From NCBI GenBank assembly GCA_963575745.1, contig CAUYUJ010022048.1, positions 335,001 to 399,000 on the forward strand: 64,000 nt of DNA. Direction: 5' to 3'. A program made the position numbers and the translations under genes. The stretch's first letter is position 1; every line of letters starts with the position of its first letter. This document shows, piece after piece, positions 22,746-33,289 of this stretch. This DNA comes from Prorocentrum cordatum. Its lineage: Eukaryota; Sar; Dinophyceae; Prorocentrales; Prorocentraceae. The notes under the pieces were generated by a model that saw only the letters and a list, made by a program, of their open reading frames with translations, ran no database searches and was not told the origin of the DNA.

Positions 22746-23460
22746 GATTTGCATAACCAGCGCCAAGCCCATCAGCGCCCAGCCTGGTTCATCATTCCGC
22801 TCCCAAGCCAGGGAGATGCCATTCGCCCGCGCATTGCCTATTTCAACCTGCTCCCTTGCACACCCCTCTGGACCTTGCGGAGGCTAAACCCACACAGCAG
22901 GGCAGAAAAGTACAATTTGCCAAGCATTACCACGACATTCAAAGAAACCGTCGGGTGGCTTCTGGGAAAATGCATATTTGTTCTAAGTTTCTGAAGTGGG
23001 CGGCCAATTCCCAACGGATTTGGACCAATCCCGAGTTTGATCCCCAGAAGTTTGACCTCCATTAGCAAACGCTTGGGAATTACGAGGAGGAGGAGAACCA
23101 GGAGGACGGGGGATATTCGAAGAGGACCAGGGGCAAGACGAACTGGAGGAGGGAGAGGGGGGCGTATTCGTCTGGTGCCGTTTTGCCGGGCGTGTTTCTC
23201 CGCGCGCGAGCGAGGCCGTATTTAGGTGTTGGGAAGGTTGGCGTCGACGAGTTTGGGAAGTGTGGCATCGACGAAGTCTGCCGCAGCGTGCAGTACCTTA
23301 CAGGACAAATGTCGTCGACGTTGCAGTTGCATGATCGAGTCGTCGATGTCATTCCTTCCGCATCCACGATGCTCTGCGCATCTCCCGTCCTGTGCATATG
23401 ATGCGCATGAGCGTTCCAGTTCTTCATGCTACGATTAGATGCTCCACGATTCGGACGCGA
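22746..23460. other. unassigned stretch
   Basis: Mixed composition with a GGA-rich piece at about 23,080-23,160. No gene recognised. Confidence 0.5.
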
Positions 23461-23579
23461 TGGGCACGGCATCCGGTTCGCGGGCAGCGACAAAAAGGGG
23501 GATGACGGCAACGACGACGACGGCGGCGACGACGACGACGAAGACCGCCGAAACGCCGCCGAGGGGCCGCCGAAAGGCC

Positions 23580-23740
23580 GCCGAGAGGACCCCCTTTTTT
23601 CGCGCCCCCCTCCCCCTCCCCCCTCCCCCTCCCCCCCCTCCCCCTCCCCCTCCCCCCCCCTCCCCCCCTCCTCCTCCCCCTCCCCCTCCTCCTCCTCCTC
23701 CTCCTCCTCCTCCTCCTCCTCCTCGACAGCGGGGGCAGGC
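23580..23740. repeat. CCCCCT/CCT polypyrimidine tract
   Basis: C-rich (CCCTCC)n passes into (CCT)n. It is polypyrimidine on the plus strand and open in all frames as Pro/Ser/Leu. Confidence 0.9.
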
Positions 23741-24425
23741 GGACCCCTCCGACCTCGAGCCCACGGTCTCGTCGGAGCCGGACGCGCCGCTGACCCTGGC
23801 ATCGCCCGGCGCCGAAGGCGCCGAGCCTCCTCGGCCTCGTCGTCCCCTCGTCTTCGTGGGCGTCCCCTCGTCCACCTCCTCCCGTCGGGGGAGAGAGAGA
23901 TGCAGAAGAGGGGGGAGGAGGAGGGAAGGGTTTGATTGGCTCCCCAGGGTCTCTCATGCAGGTCGGCGCCCCAAGAGAAGAAAGGGAGGAGGAACAAGTG
24001 GCAGCAGGAAGAGAAAGGAAAGCGGGAGAGTTGGTTGCGACAGCATCGTCCCTGGGCCGCGGCGGCGGCCCAGCCCACCTAGTCTGGAAGGCCCGCGGCA
24101 ACACTCTGGCCACCACTACGCCCAACGATCGTACGCCCGACTCCTCCATACCCGACGGGAGGATTCAGCAAGGCCGTGGCTATGCCAACGTGTCCCGCCG
24201 CGACTCCTTCGGCATGCCATGCACCGCGAACGCAGGGGCTGCCCCAATCGCGTACGCCGCGTTGGGCGCCATTTTCGTGGGACACGTAACACAGGACGTG
24301 CGGGCCGCGCTCCAGGCCCCTTGTGGCCTATCACGTGGCAGAACTCAGTCACTCTGCCACGGCGACGAGCAGGCACTGTCCGCCCACGAACAATCACAGC
24401 TTAGCAATACGCAACAGGGAGGGTG
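23741..24425. other. unassigned stretch
   Basis: GC-rich mixed sequence with open frames on both strands that begin in the adjoining polypyrimidine tract. No domain recognised. Confidence 0.45.
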
Positions 24426-24427
24426 GC

Positions 24428-24482
24428 TCAGCGCGGATCCAAAGAATCCGCGCGGAGCGCCAAAAGTTTGTGTTCATGGCGT
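24428..24482 (-). mobile_element. partial MITE-like core at an exon edge
   Basis: Plus-strand sequence GCGCGGATCCAAAGAATCCG, CGCGGAGCGCC, AAAAGTTTGTGTTCATG is the reverse-oriented core of the family at 6.4 kb. It lies directly downstream (minus-strand sense) of the exon at 24,470-24,901, so it is probably intronic. Confidence 0.5.
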
Positions 24483-24901
24483 TTCTTCTTCTTCCAGAAC
24501 TTGGGGTCCGCCTTGATGCCACTCTTGGAGAAGAAGGCATGGGAGATGGTGCACATGGCGGAGCCGTGGGCCATGAGGGTCTCAGCGTGCCCGCAATGGA
24601 GGTCTTCGGTAGACGCGCCGACCTCGAGGTCCCCAGTGAGGCACGAGTAAGACCACTCCTTCTCGAACCAGGGCTCGAGCTTCACGAGCGTGGGGTCAGC
24701 CGTGATGTCACCCTTGGAGTAGAGGTTGTTGGATATGGGACACGTCACGTAGTTGTTGGCCATGAGGGTCTCGTCGCAGCAGCCTTGGACGCCATGCCCA
24801 ACCTCGCTGTGCCAGGAGCCATAGGGGTGGACGGCACTGACCGCGGGGCGGCGGCCAGTGGTTGAGGCCGATTGTGCGAGGGGAAACATTGCTATTGCCT
24901 C
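24470..24901 (-). CDS. exon of an unknown protein with a 63-residue internal duplication
   Basis: Minus-strand exon, function unknown. Upstream is a polypyrimidine tract ending in GTTCAG, followed by G, which fits an AG|G acceptor with the exon starting at 24,901. The frame reads EAIAMFPLAQSAS and then shows two related units. Unit 1 is CCDETLMANNYVTCPI, SKGDITADP; unit 2 is CGHAETLMAHGSAMCTI, SKSGIKADP. The period is 63 residues, with conserved Cys, ETLMA and the SK...ADP spacing. The second unit ends in a Lys-rich tail and the frame then runs into the MITE-like core, so the true donor lies near 24,470-24,490. Conserved Cys pairs could be structural or metal-binding, but this is inference. 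Confidence 0.55.
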
Positions 24902-25600
24902 CTGAACGGTTCGGGCCTTGGAGGAGGAGGGGAGGGGAGAGGAGAAGGAATGGGGAGGAGTGGAGGCTGAGGTGGGGAGGAGGGAGGGGAGGAGGAAGGG
25001 ACTGCAGTGTGAGGAGCAGGAAGAAAAGAGGAGGGTGAGGTTATCGTCCTTCTTCTCCCCGGAATCCGTCTCGGTGTCGTCCTTCTTCTCCCCCGAATCC
25101 TCATCATCTTCATCCTCCTCGGAGGGGCGACGGAGGGAGAGAAGGAAGATGAGGAGAAGGCGGAAGAGGAGCGAGCCTCCTCCTCCTCCGTGCCGTCGTA
25201 GTCGTTCTTCTCATCTTGCCCTCCTCATTCAGTGGGGAAGATGTGGACGAGGATATAGAAAGAGGATGCGGAGGATGGCTGAAGGGGAAAGAGGATGGGA
25301 AGGAGGAGGAGGGGGGATAAAGAGGAGGAGGAGGAGCAGAAGGAAGGACAAGGGGAGGAGGAGGAGGAGGAGGAGGAGGAGGAGGAGGAGAAGGAGGAGG
25401 AGGAGGAGGAGGGGGAGGGGGAGGGGGAGGAGGAGGAGGAGTCGAACAAGGAGGAGGAGGAGGAGGAAAAGGAGGAGAAGGAGGAGGAGAAGGAGTGGGG
25501 GAAGGCAGGAGAATGCGGAGAAGGGAGAGGAGGTTGTATCGTCCTCCTCTCTGTCTTTGGAGTGGGCTGGATTCTAGCCCTGCTGCTGGTTTCTCTAGTT
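24902..25600. repeat. GGA-rich polypurine tract
   Basis: (GGA)n and (GGGGA)n fill most of the interval, with an interruption around 25,040-25,130 of CTTCTTCTC/CCTC character. On the minus strand this is the pyrimidine-rich intron leading into the exon at 24,901. Confidence 0.85.
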
Positions 25601-25909
25601 AGTGGAGCGGTGTCAGTCGAAACCATCGCATCGGCTCCTCGGATGCTGCGAGAGTGCCAGCGGGGGATGCCCCAGGTGAGCAGTCGAAGCGGGGGAGGGC
25701 TCCGTTTTGGGGAGATGCCGACGTTCAGACTCCAGTGGATCCCCCTTCCGCGCCTTCTCCGTGAGGGGGGACAGGAAGGATCAGTGGGATTGAAGCGGGG
25801 GGAGGGGCCGGGGCCAGGACTCTGGAGGAGGAGTAGGACGAGGAGGAAGAGGGCGAGAAGGATCAAGCAGTGGCGAAGCGTCTTGGCTCGCCTATAGGCC
25901 GACCAAATA
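25601..25909. other. short unassigned stretch
   Basis: Mixed purine-rich sequence between the GGA tract and the foldback. Nothing recognised. Confidence 0.5.
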
Positions 25910-26283
25910 ATGCTCTAAGAACTTTTTGTTTGTGGCTTCAACGAAAGGTTCTTAGAGCATTTCTGGCTGGGACTGTCCTGTTTTGACACATCGGGCTGAT
26001 GTTCTGAGAACATTGTTTTTTGTTATTGGTTGTTTTTTGTTATTGGAACACGTTTGGGTTCTGAGAGCATGTCGTGGTAGGCCTACGGTAGGTTCGTGTC
26101 GTGTCGACCGTCGGCGACCCCGCCAGCGGCGTTCAACCTTGAACGCCGCGGGCGACGCAGAATCGTTCGATGTGGAACGATTTGGAGGTTTCGGAAACGG
26201 CCGATCGTTCAAGGTTGAACGATCCCTGCGGTGTCAAAAACCAGCGCTGGGGTCGGCACGACACGAACCTGCCGTAGGCCTAC
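25910..26283. repeat. compound foldback with nested perfect palindromes
   Basis: A first hairpin has perfect 13-bp arms: ATGCTCTAAGAAC at 25,910-25,922 and GTTCTTAGAGCAT at 25,948-25,960. A second, larger foldback has 27-bp arms with one mismatch (26,077-26,103 and 26,257-26,283, starting GTAGGCCTACGG). Inside it lie three smaller palindromes. The first is GCGGCGTTCAA/TTGAACGCCGC at 26,126-26,149 with a 2-nt loop. The second is AATCGTTC/GAACGATT at 26,161-26,182. The third is GATCGTTCAA/TTGAACGATC at 26,203-26,224. No ORF. Confidence 0.85.
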
Positions 26284-28500
26284 AGGAATGCCAGGACGGT
26301 CGGTCCCTGCTCAACAAAAAATAGGAGGACGACGAGCAGGGGGGGGCCAGGCGGGAAGACACGGGAATCGGTGTGTCGGCACGCGGGCGACGTCGGTGTT
26401 CTTCCTTCTCTCTCCCCGCCCTCCTCCTCCTCCTCCTCCTCCTCCTCCTCGGACCTCTTCCTCCTCCTCCTCCTCCTCCTCCTCCTCCTTGGACCTCTTC
26501 CTCCTCCTCCTGCTCCTCCTCCTCCTCCTCCTCCTCCTCCTCCTCCTCCCGTCATCCTGCTTCACATCTTTTCTCGTCGCCGTGCCCCTCCCCCATCTCT
26601 TCCCTATCATCCTTGCTGCCCCCTCGATGCGTCTCCCGCATCCCCATGCCGCTTCCTCTCCCACCCTCCTCGTCCTCGTTCTGTTTCTCTGTCTGTCTCG
26701 TTCTCCTCATCACCACCTCGTATCATCACCGGTCCTCGTCCTGTTTCCCATTCCTCCTCCTCCCTCCCGGCAGTGTTCGTCGTACGGGTCGCCCCCCCCC
26801 TCCTCCGCAGGCAGCGCCCTCGACTGGATGTGTTACATTACTAAGCTCCCAATAATGGTGTGCTTGGTCTGCACCGTGCCTGACGTCCGCAGACCAGGCT
26901 GGAGGACGGCTCGCGGCCGCGGACCTCTGCCGAGCTGTGGCGGAGTAGCAGGGGGAGGAGGAGGAGGAGGAGGAGGAGGAGGAGGAGGAGGAGGAGGAGG
27001 AGGAGGAGGAGGAGGGGGAGGGGGAGGGGGAGGGGGGGCAGGAGGAGCAGGAGGAGGAGGAGGAGTAGCAGGAGGAGGAGGAGCAGGAGGAGGACGGGAG
27101 AAGGGGGATGAGGGAGGAGGAAGAGGGGGAGGGAGGGAGAGGGGAGGAGAGGGTGGAGAGCATTGGGGGGGAGCGAGGGGGGGGGCAAGCTGGGCGCGCT
27201 TGCGCCATTTCTGGTATCCTATCCCTCTCTCTTCCGCCCCTTCGCATGAAACTGACTTCTGTTCTCTCTGCCGGCTGGAATGCCCTAGATTACATTGGTT
27301 CCCCACATGATCGCATCGTATGATGTGCAACCAGAAACATTGCCTTTGTTCATTGAACGGGGAGGAGGTTGCGGATGAGCAGGAGGCAGTGCAGGTTGAC
27401 GAGAAAGGCGGAGGAACAGCAGGTGCAGAAGGAGCAGAGGGAGCAGGAGGATCAGCAGGTACAGAAGGAGGGAGACGGCAACGGCGAGACGCAGTCCGGT
27501 CCACAAGTGTGTCTCGCGGTGGGGCGAGAGCGCAGTGGGTAGATGCAGATGTGGAAGGAAGCGGAAGGGTGGTGAGGAGTCACGGTGGGGAAGGGAGGGA
27601 TGGAAATGGAAATGAGGAGGGCGAGGACGACGCATCGCAAGATGGTGGTGAATGGGCAGGAGGGGCTGCGAGATGTGGGGGAAGGATGGGAGGGGGGTAG
27701 GAGTCAGGGCATGGGGAGGAGAGGAGCGGGGAGGGGAGGGTTGCGGCCCGAGACTTCGCACCAGAGCGGCGACTTGCAGCCGTTTGGCGTGTTCGCCACG
27801 ACGGCCCGATCGTTGCGGTGGTGGTGGCCATGTTGTTGGTGGTTATGGTGGTGACAATGACGAAGACGATGGTGGTCTTGTGATGAGCATGGTGGTAATG
27901 ATGACGGTGTTGACGAGTGGTTTATGTGGTGATGATGTTGATAATGATGACTACCTTGAGTATGATGATTGAGCGTGGATGCGAACGGTGATGTTGGTGG
28001 TGATGATAGCGATCTCTATGATGTAGATGGTGAGGCTTATGTTTTATGACTACGAGGGTGAGGAAGGGGATATTGACGATGATGGTGCCGATGATGGTGG
28101 TTTCGATGGCTGGTTGCGGCGGTAGCCATGGCGGTGGTGAGGATGGTGAGGAGGACGAGATGGCGGAGATGGAGGTTGAGGAGGAGGATTAGCTTACGAA
28201 TCCACAACGTCAGGTCTCGGCACGTGTTGGCAAGCTTGGGGGCGACACGGGTGATGGGGGGCTTGAAGCATGCCCACATGGCGTTGCTGCGTAATCGGCG
28301 GTAGAACACATCACGTCAGGGCAATGCATGCGCTCGACGATCAGTCGAGACGGTTCGGGAGGGGACGAGTTCGAGCAGACACAAGAAGGAAGGAGGGACG
28401 GGGAGCAGGAGCAGGAGCAGGAGGAGGAGTCGGAGCAGGAGCAGGAGCAGGAGCAGGAGGAGGAGGAGGAGGAGGAGGGGTAGGCGGGGTTGCAGCAGGA
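26284..28500. repeat. alternating CCT and GGA tracts with GAT-rich DNA
   Basis: (CCT)n at about 26,418-26,550, (GGA)n at about 26,955-27,170, GGT/GAT-rich DNA at about 27,820-28,200, and (GGA/GCA)n at about 28,400-28,490. Intervening pieces (26,560-26,940; 27,180-27,820) have no convincing coding potential; their open frames are continuations of the repeats. Confidence 0.75.
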
Positions 28501-29424
28501 GGATGCGAGGAGTAGGGGCAGCATCTGCCCACCGAGCTGTTCGGTGCCTCGTGAGTCTGATCCCCCTGCTGTTCAGGCGTCGCGGGCATCGCCGAGCGCC
28601 TGACGCAGCGGAGAGGTGGAAGGGCATCACCTACCCACCGCGCATGCGGCATGCCTGCCACCCAGGGAGCCCCAGCCGGCCCCAAGAAGCCGCCAGGGGG
28701 CCCCACAGGGCCCCCAAGACGCCCCAGAAGGGCCGCAAAACGGCGTCCCAAAGGCTTCAGCATTGCCTCCAGCGCACCCCGAGGAGGCCTCGAAACGGCA
28801 TTCGAAACCTGATCGCCAGAAATGGCGCTTCCAGACCGAAAAAACGACCAATGGCAGCCCGAGACTACCCGTCCACCGGGTCTCCCATCTTTTTACGACG
28901 CCCTGCCTCCCGCCACTCTCTTGCTGCTGGCCCACCTTGCGTCCTCTCCCCCCTATCCGCTGCCCGTCCCGGTCGGAGTCCCTATTCTAGGCGCTTCGCG
29001 TGACCCGACCAGCCCATCCAGGAACGATGCCCAGGTGAGTTGCCCTGATCAGGGATGTGGAGGAGCATGCCGTGGCATACGGGGTTTGGGACCGTCATAC
29101 CCCGATACCCCGGGGGTGGCGATGGATGAGGAATCGGAGGAGGAGGAGGGCGAGCAGAAAGACCAGAGGCTTCTTGGATGCCTCTCGGGGTCTCTGCGGA
29201 TGTCTTTTGAGAGCTTCTTAGAGTCCTCTACGAGCGTCCCCGAGGACAGCACAACCCATCTGATCCAGAGGTCCTGGCTATGGGGAGGGCGGTGTTCTGA
29301 CACCCCAGAACCAGATAGGAACAATCCACAACCCCAGCCAGGACCCCCAGGATAACCAGGTCGGAAGTGGGGGTCCTGGCTGGGGGTGGGGGTGGGTTGT
29401 ACTGTCATCACTCTTGAAGCGTCT
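28501..29424. other. unassigned stretch with scattered 12-bp family motifs
   Basis: Motifs of the CCCCAAGAGGCC type occur at about 28,660-28,790. A plus-strand frame at 28,822-29,355 (about 177 codons) is partly non-repetitive (a VAMDEESEEEEGEQKDQRLL stretch) and might include an exon, but I do not recognise it. Confidence 0.35.
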
Positions 29425-29545
29425 TAGGTGCCTTGGAGGAGGGAACCTCTTGGGAGTTTCTTGGGAGCCTCTTGGGGGCCTCTTGGGGCCTCCTGGGCGA
29501 TCCTTCGTGCCCTCTTGGGAGCCCTTGGTGCCATCTTGGAGGAGA
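29425..29545. repeat. GGGAGCCTCTTGGGGGCCTC array
   Basis: A short array of the 12-bp family in plus orientation (GGGGCCTCTTGG and variants). Other arrays lie at 13.5 kb (opposite orientation) and 32.0 kb (same orientation). Confidence 0.8.
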
Positions 29546-29694
29546 TCGGTCAAAGAAGGGTGGGTACCAAATTAGCGTCGGTCCCCTGGGAGGCCAAACT
29601 GTGACCCAAACCTTTTGCAATCAGTAACGTCAGCGGTTTGTGCCCTCTCGTCGAGGCTTTTCTGGACGCCCCCATCGGTCGCGAACCCCCCCGT

Positions 29695-30055
29695 CCAGGT
29701 CCAGGGGAGGAAATGCGGGGATAGGTAAACCCCTCCTTCGAGGGGAAGAAGGGGGGTTGGAAGAGGAAGCGCCCTGAACCACTCGCGCCCTGAAGGGTCA
29801 GGCGATCGCAAACATGGATTAAGGGGGCGTGGATTAGCGACGGGTCCCGCTTCCATTGGAAATTGTGGATTGTCGCCGCCCGGGGAGGCGCCATCGGCCG
29901 CACTTTGTGGATGGCGCCTCCCCCGATCCATGGATTTGGCGACCGCGCTCCAAATCCATGTGTCGCTAATCCATGTTTGTGCGCCCCCGAGGGGAAGAAG
30001 GGGGGTTGGAAGAGGAAGCGCCCTAAACCACTCGCGCCCCGAAGGGCTGGTTGGA
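29695..30055. repeat. repeat element with flanking direct copies and an inner hairpin
   Basis: A block of about 65 bp (GAGGGGAAGAAGGGGGGTTG, GGAAGCGCCCT, ACCACTCGCGCCC, GAAGGG) occurs at about 29,733 and again about 255 bp later at about 29,990, both in plus orientation. Between them lies a perfect 14-bp hairpin, GGGGAGGCGCCATC at 29,882 and GATGGCGCCTCCCC ending 29,923. Inverted ATGGATTAGCGAC motifs lie on either side. A third related copy of the flank is at about 32,490-32,615. Confidence 0.75.
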
Positions 30056-31594
30056 CTTGTTGGGTGCACGCCCAGCTCGTTCAGAAAACGCTCGTGTCGG
30101 GACGGCGACCGAGGTGTTGCGGAGCTCAGTTGCGGATAAGATGAGTGCGGGTGCGCGGCCGTGAGCCAGGGACAGCGGGCGACTGGTCGGACCCACCCCC
30201 TGTCGACGGCAGGGATTTCTCCACGCCGACGTCGGCGATGCATCCCTGATACATGGCGATTCGGTGCAATCCTCCGACCCCATCTCCTCCTGGGCCGAAC
30301 GCAAGGGGGGGATAGGGGAAAGGGGGGTTACGACATCTGCTGAATGCAGCTGGTTTCGGCCCCGCCGCCGGGCCCATTTCTCGATACATGGGCGCCCCCC
30401 GGCGCCGGGAGGCGCCGGGAAAATGAACTACGTGAGCTGATTCTCAAACCCCTCCTTTGCCATCCCCCCTTGCGCCCGACCCGATGCTCGGACCCCATCT
30501 ATGAGGCCTCTGCGAGGATCGTGCGTGCATGAGCAGGCGAAGTGGGGCGTCTCTCCGTCGTGCCTCCCTCGCGCTGTCGCACGCCTGCACCTGCAGCCTC
30601 CGCGCGGGCGCGCTGTATTTTTTTGATTTCGTTTTGCGGCGGAGTGTCCTTTGCCGCGCGCGGAGAGGAAGTATTTCGTCCTCATGTTTATTAATTCTAT
30701 TCTGTGGATTGCGGTGTTCGTGTACATCATGATCTGGCGCCAATCCCTCTTGGCAGTGGCGGGTGAGGGGGGAGGGAAAGGATGAGAGGGAGAGGAGGAG
30801 GAGGAGGAGGAGGAGGAGGAGGAGGAAGATCAGAAGAATACGGATGGAGGAGCAGACGGAGGAGCAGGAGGGGAGACAGGGAGGAAAGGAGGAAAAGGGC
30901 GGAGGAGAGTGTGGAAGGGCAGGAGGAGAAGGGGCAGCAGCAGGGGCAGGTGGAGGATGGCGACGAGAAGGGGGAGCATCATGAGGGGTATGTTCCTCCT
31001 GTTGTGGGTGGCTGTGTTTGTATACTCCATGATACGGCGCCGATCTCCCACTTGCGGCCAGGGGGCGACAATGGCGACATTTGCGCCACCCCTTTCCCAG
31101 CCTCAAAGTTATCATAATTGATTGTTGTCGTGTTCATCTTCCTCCAGTTTCTTCTCCGTCTTCTCCCTCGCCCCATCACGTTGGTTGGGCGGCCAACGTG
31201 GTGGGTGGGACTGGAGGATGGTGAGGGCGACGACGAGGACCCGCGGGGGGGGGGGGGTGATAAATAGGGGGGGCAGCGAGGGTTGCAGAAATAGGGACCC
31301 ATAGGGGGCCTTTGAGGCCCGAGAAGTCCACCTTCCTCCCCATGAAGCGACGCCCGAGGACCAGGAGGAGAAGGGGAGGAGCAGCAGCAGCAATTCTTTA
31401 CGCTTCGCGTATCCCCACCAGCCCATCTCACAGCAGCAACTCTCGCGAAGCATGCCGACAGTCGTGTTTTTCAGGCGTGTGTCCGCTTGGCCCCGCATAT
31501 CTCCCCTGTTCCTCCTTCCTCCCGCCTCCTTGTACATCCTCCTTGTGAGGGGAGCGGGAGAAGGACGAGGCGGAGGAGGAGGGAGAGAAAGCGC
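30056..31594. other. unassigned stretch with GGA tract
   Basis: Includes (GGA)n at about 30,795-30,840 and purine-rich DNA to about 30,980. TGTACATCATGATCTGGCGC near 30,721 and GTATACTCCATGATACGGCG near 31,019 look like diverged direct copies about 300 bp apart. No gene recognised. Confidence 0.5.
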
Positions 31595-32000
31595 TCCTCG
31601 TGATTTGAGTCGTTTGGGGTTTCTCGTCCTGGTGTGAGTCGTTCGGGCCCTTCTTCCTGGTGTGAGTCGTTCGGGCTCTTCGTGGTGTGAGTCGTTCGGG
31701 CTCTTCGTCCTGGTGTGAGTCGTTCGGGCCCCTCATCCTGGTGCTCCTCGTGGTATGAGTCCCCTCCTTGTGTGTGAGTCGGTCGGGCCCCTCCTCCTGG
31801 TGTAACTCGTTCGGGCTTCCCGTGGTGTGAGTCGTTGGGGGCCCGCGTCGTGGTGTGAGTCGTTCGGGCTCCTCGTGGTGTGAGTAGTTCGGGCGCCTCG
31901 TCCTGGTGTGAGTTGGTCGGGGCCCTCCTTGTGGTGTGAGTCGTTCGGGCTCTTCGTGGTGTGAGTCGTTGGGGCCCCTCGTCCTGGTGTGAGTCGGGCT
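31595..32000. repeat. GTGTGAGTCGTTCGGGC minisatellite
   Basis: About 13-15 units of 20-35 bp share GGTGTGAGTCGTTCGGG and differ in a CTCTTCGT/CCTCGTCCT linker. The array leaves a long minus-strand frame open (His/Thr/Asp/Ser-rich), which I attribute to the repeat. Confidence 0.85.
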
Positions 32001-32240
32001 CCTCGTGGGGCCTCTTGGGGACCTCTTGGAGCCTCTTGGGGCCTCCTGGGGGCCTCTTGGGGGCCTCTTGGGAGCCTCCTGGGGGCCTTGTGGGGCCGCT
32101 TGGGGCCTCTTGGGAGCCTCTTGGGGGCCACTTGGGGGCCTCTTGGGGGCCTCTTGGGGGCCTCTTGGGGGCCTCTTGGGAGCCTCCTGGGGGCCTCTTG
32201 GGGCCATCTTGGGGCCTCTTGCGACCTCCTCAGAAGCGCA
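32000..32240. repeat. GGGGCCTCTTGG array
   Basis: About 20 units of the 12-bp family (TTGGGGGCCTCT and variants), directly abutting the preceding minisatellite. This is the longest such array in the window. Confidence 0.9.
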
Positions 32241-32484
32241 AAGTAGAGCTGCCCCCTGAAAAGGACAAAATGAGGCCAAAACCTTCGTAAAATCAGCGAT
32301 TCTGCTATGGAGGAAGAGAAGCGCGGCCCCCTCAGGAGGCCAAAATGAGGCCAAAACCATAGTAAAATCAATGATTTTGGCTTCAAAGAAGCGCAGAGGG
32401 GCCAAACTGTGCGGGGCCAGAATCCTTGTGAGGGTCGTCGTTTTTGGCCCTCCCAGGAGTCGGAAAAGACCCCTCCAACGACCC

Positions 32485-32620
32485 GCGGGACCCCCTCTCC
32501 AGGTCCAGGGGGAGGGGGTAGGGGGAGGGATAAACCCCTCCCCGAAGGGGAAGAAGGGGGGTTGGGGGGTTGAGGACAGAGAGAGCTCGCTAAACCACTC
32601 ACGCCCAAAGGGCTGGTGGG
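32485..32620. repeat. third copy of the 29.7-kb repeat flank
   Basis: Shares CCAGGTCCAGGGG, TAAACCCCTCC, GAAGGGGAAGAAGGGGGGTT and CTAAACCACTCACGCCC with 29,695-29,800 in the same orientation. Internal spacing differs. Confidence 0.75.
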
Positions 32621-32935
32621 ATTGGAGGGAGGAGCAGAGGGGGAGAGAGTGGGCAAAGGAGGAGAGCTGCTGGGAGCAATGGGATGGCGGCGAGCGCGGA
32701 GCGGAGCGGATGGCTGCGCTCAGGCTCGTCGTTTTTTGTCCTTCCCCTACCGTGCCCCCGTTTCCTTTCTCCGCATTCTCCGTCGCCGGTTATGAGAGGA
32801 CCGGCGGCGAGCGAGAGGGGGAAGCGAGAACGAGAAGGTTGTCTCAGCAGGCTGCGGGGCTTCCCGGAAGGTCTCTGGCCTTCTGAGAGTTTCCTCTTCT
32901 TTGTCATCGAGGAAGGCTCAGAGAACCTCTCAGAA

Positions 32936-33013
32936 TCAGGAGGGGGAAAAACACAGACACAATTCATGGGCGACTCCCAATAACGTATGGAAATATATGA
33001 GAAGTGGTGGGGG
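32936..33013. repeat. dispersed repeat, copy 2 (partner at 10.4 kb)
   Basis: ACACAGACACAATTCATGG, CGACTCCCA, GAAGTGGTGGGG match the copy at 10,396. It is followed by a G run and unrelated DNA. Confidence 0.7.
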
Positions 33014-33289
33014 GGGGGGGGGGCAAAAAATCTGAACATGATAGAACATGTGGGGGAAGCCTGGGATGCGTATGTTGTTTTATTCTCCTTTCTAAGAAGA
33101 GAATAGACTCTACCCCCCCCCCCGGACTTATCGGTTCCCCCTGGGATAGTACGATGTCATAGTTATTCTGCACACTCGTCCATCCTAAATATGAAATCGT
33201 ACCATCCCAGCCAAACCGGTTTCCCCCCCTCTGAGCTCCCCTTGTGAAAAAAAAAACACTATGCGGTGACATTTTTCGTTCTAACATAA

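Noticed and set aside
31428-32405. A 325-codon minus-strand frame
   Set aside because: It is held open by two minisatellites whose units lack stops in that phase; composition follows the repeat exactly.
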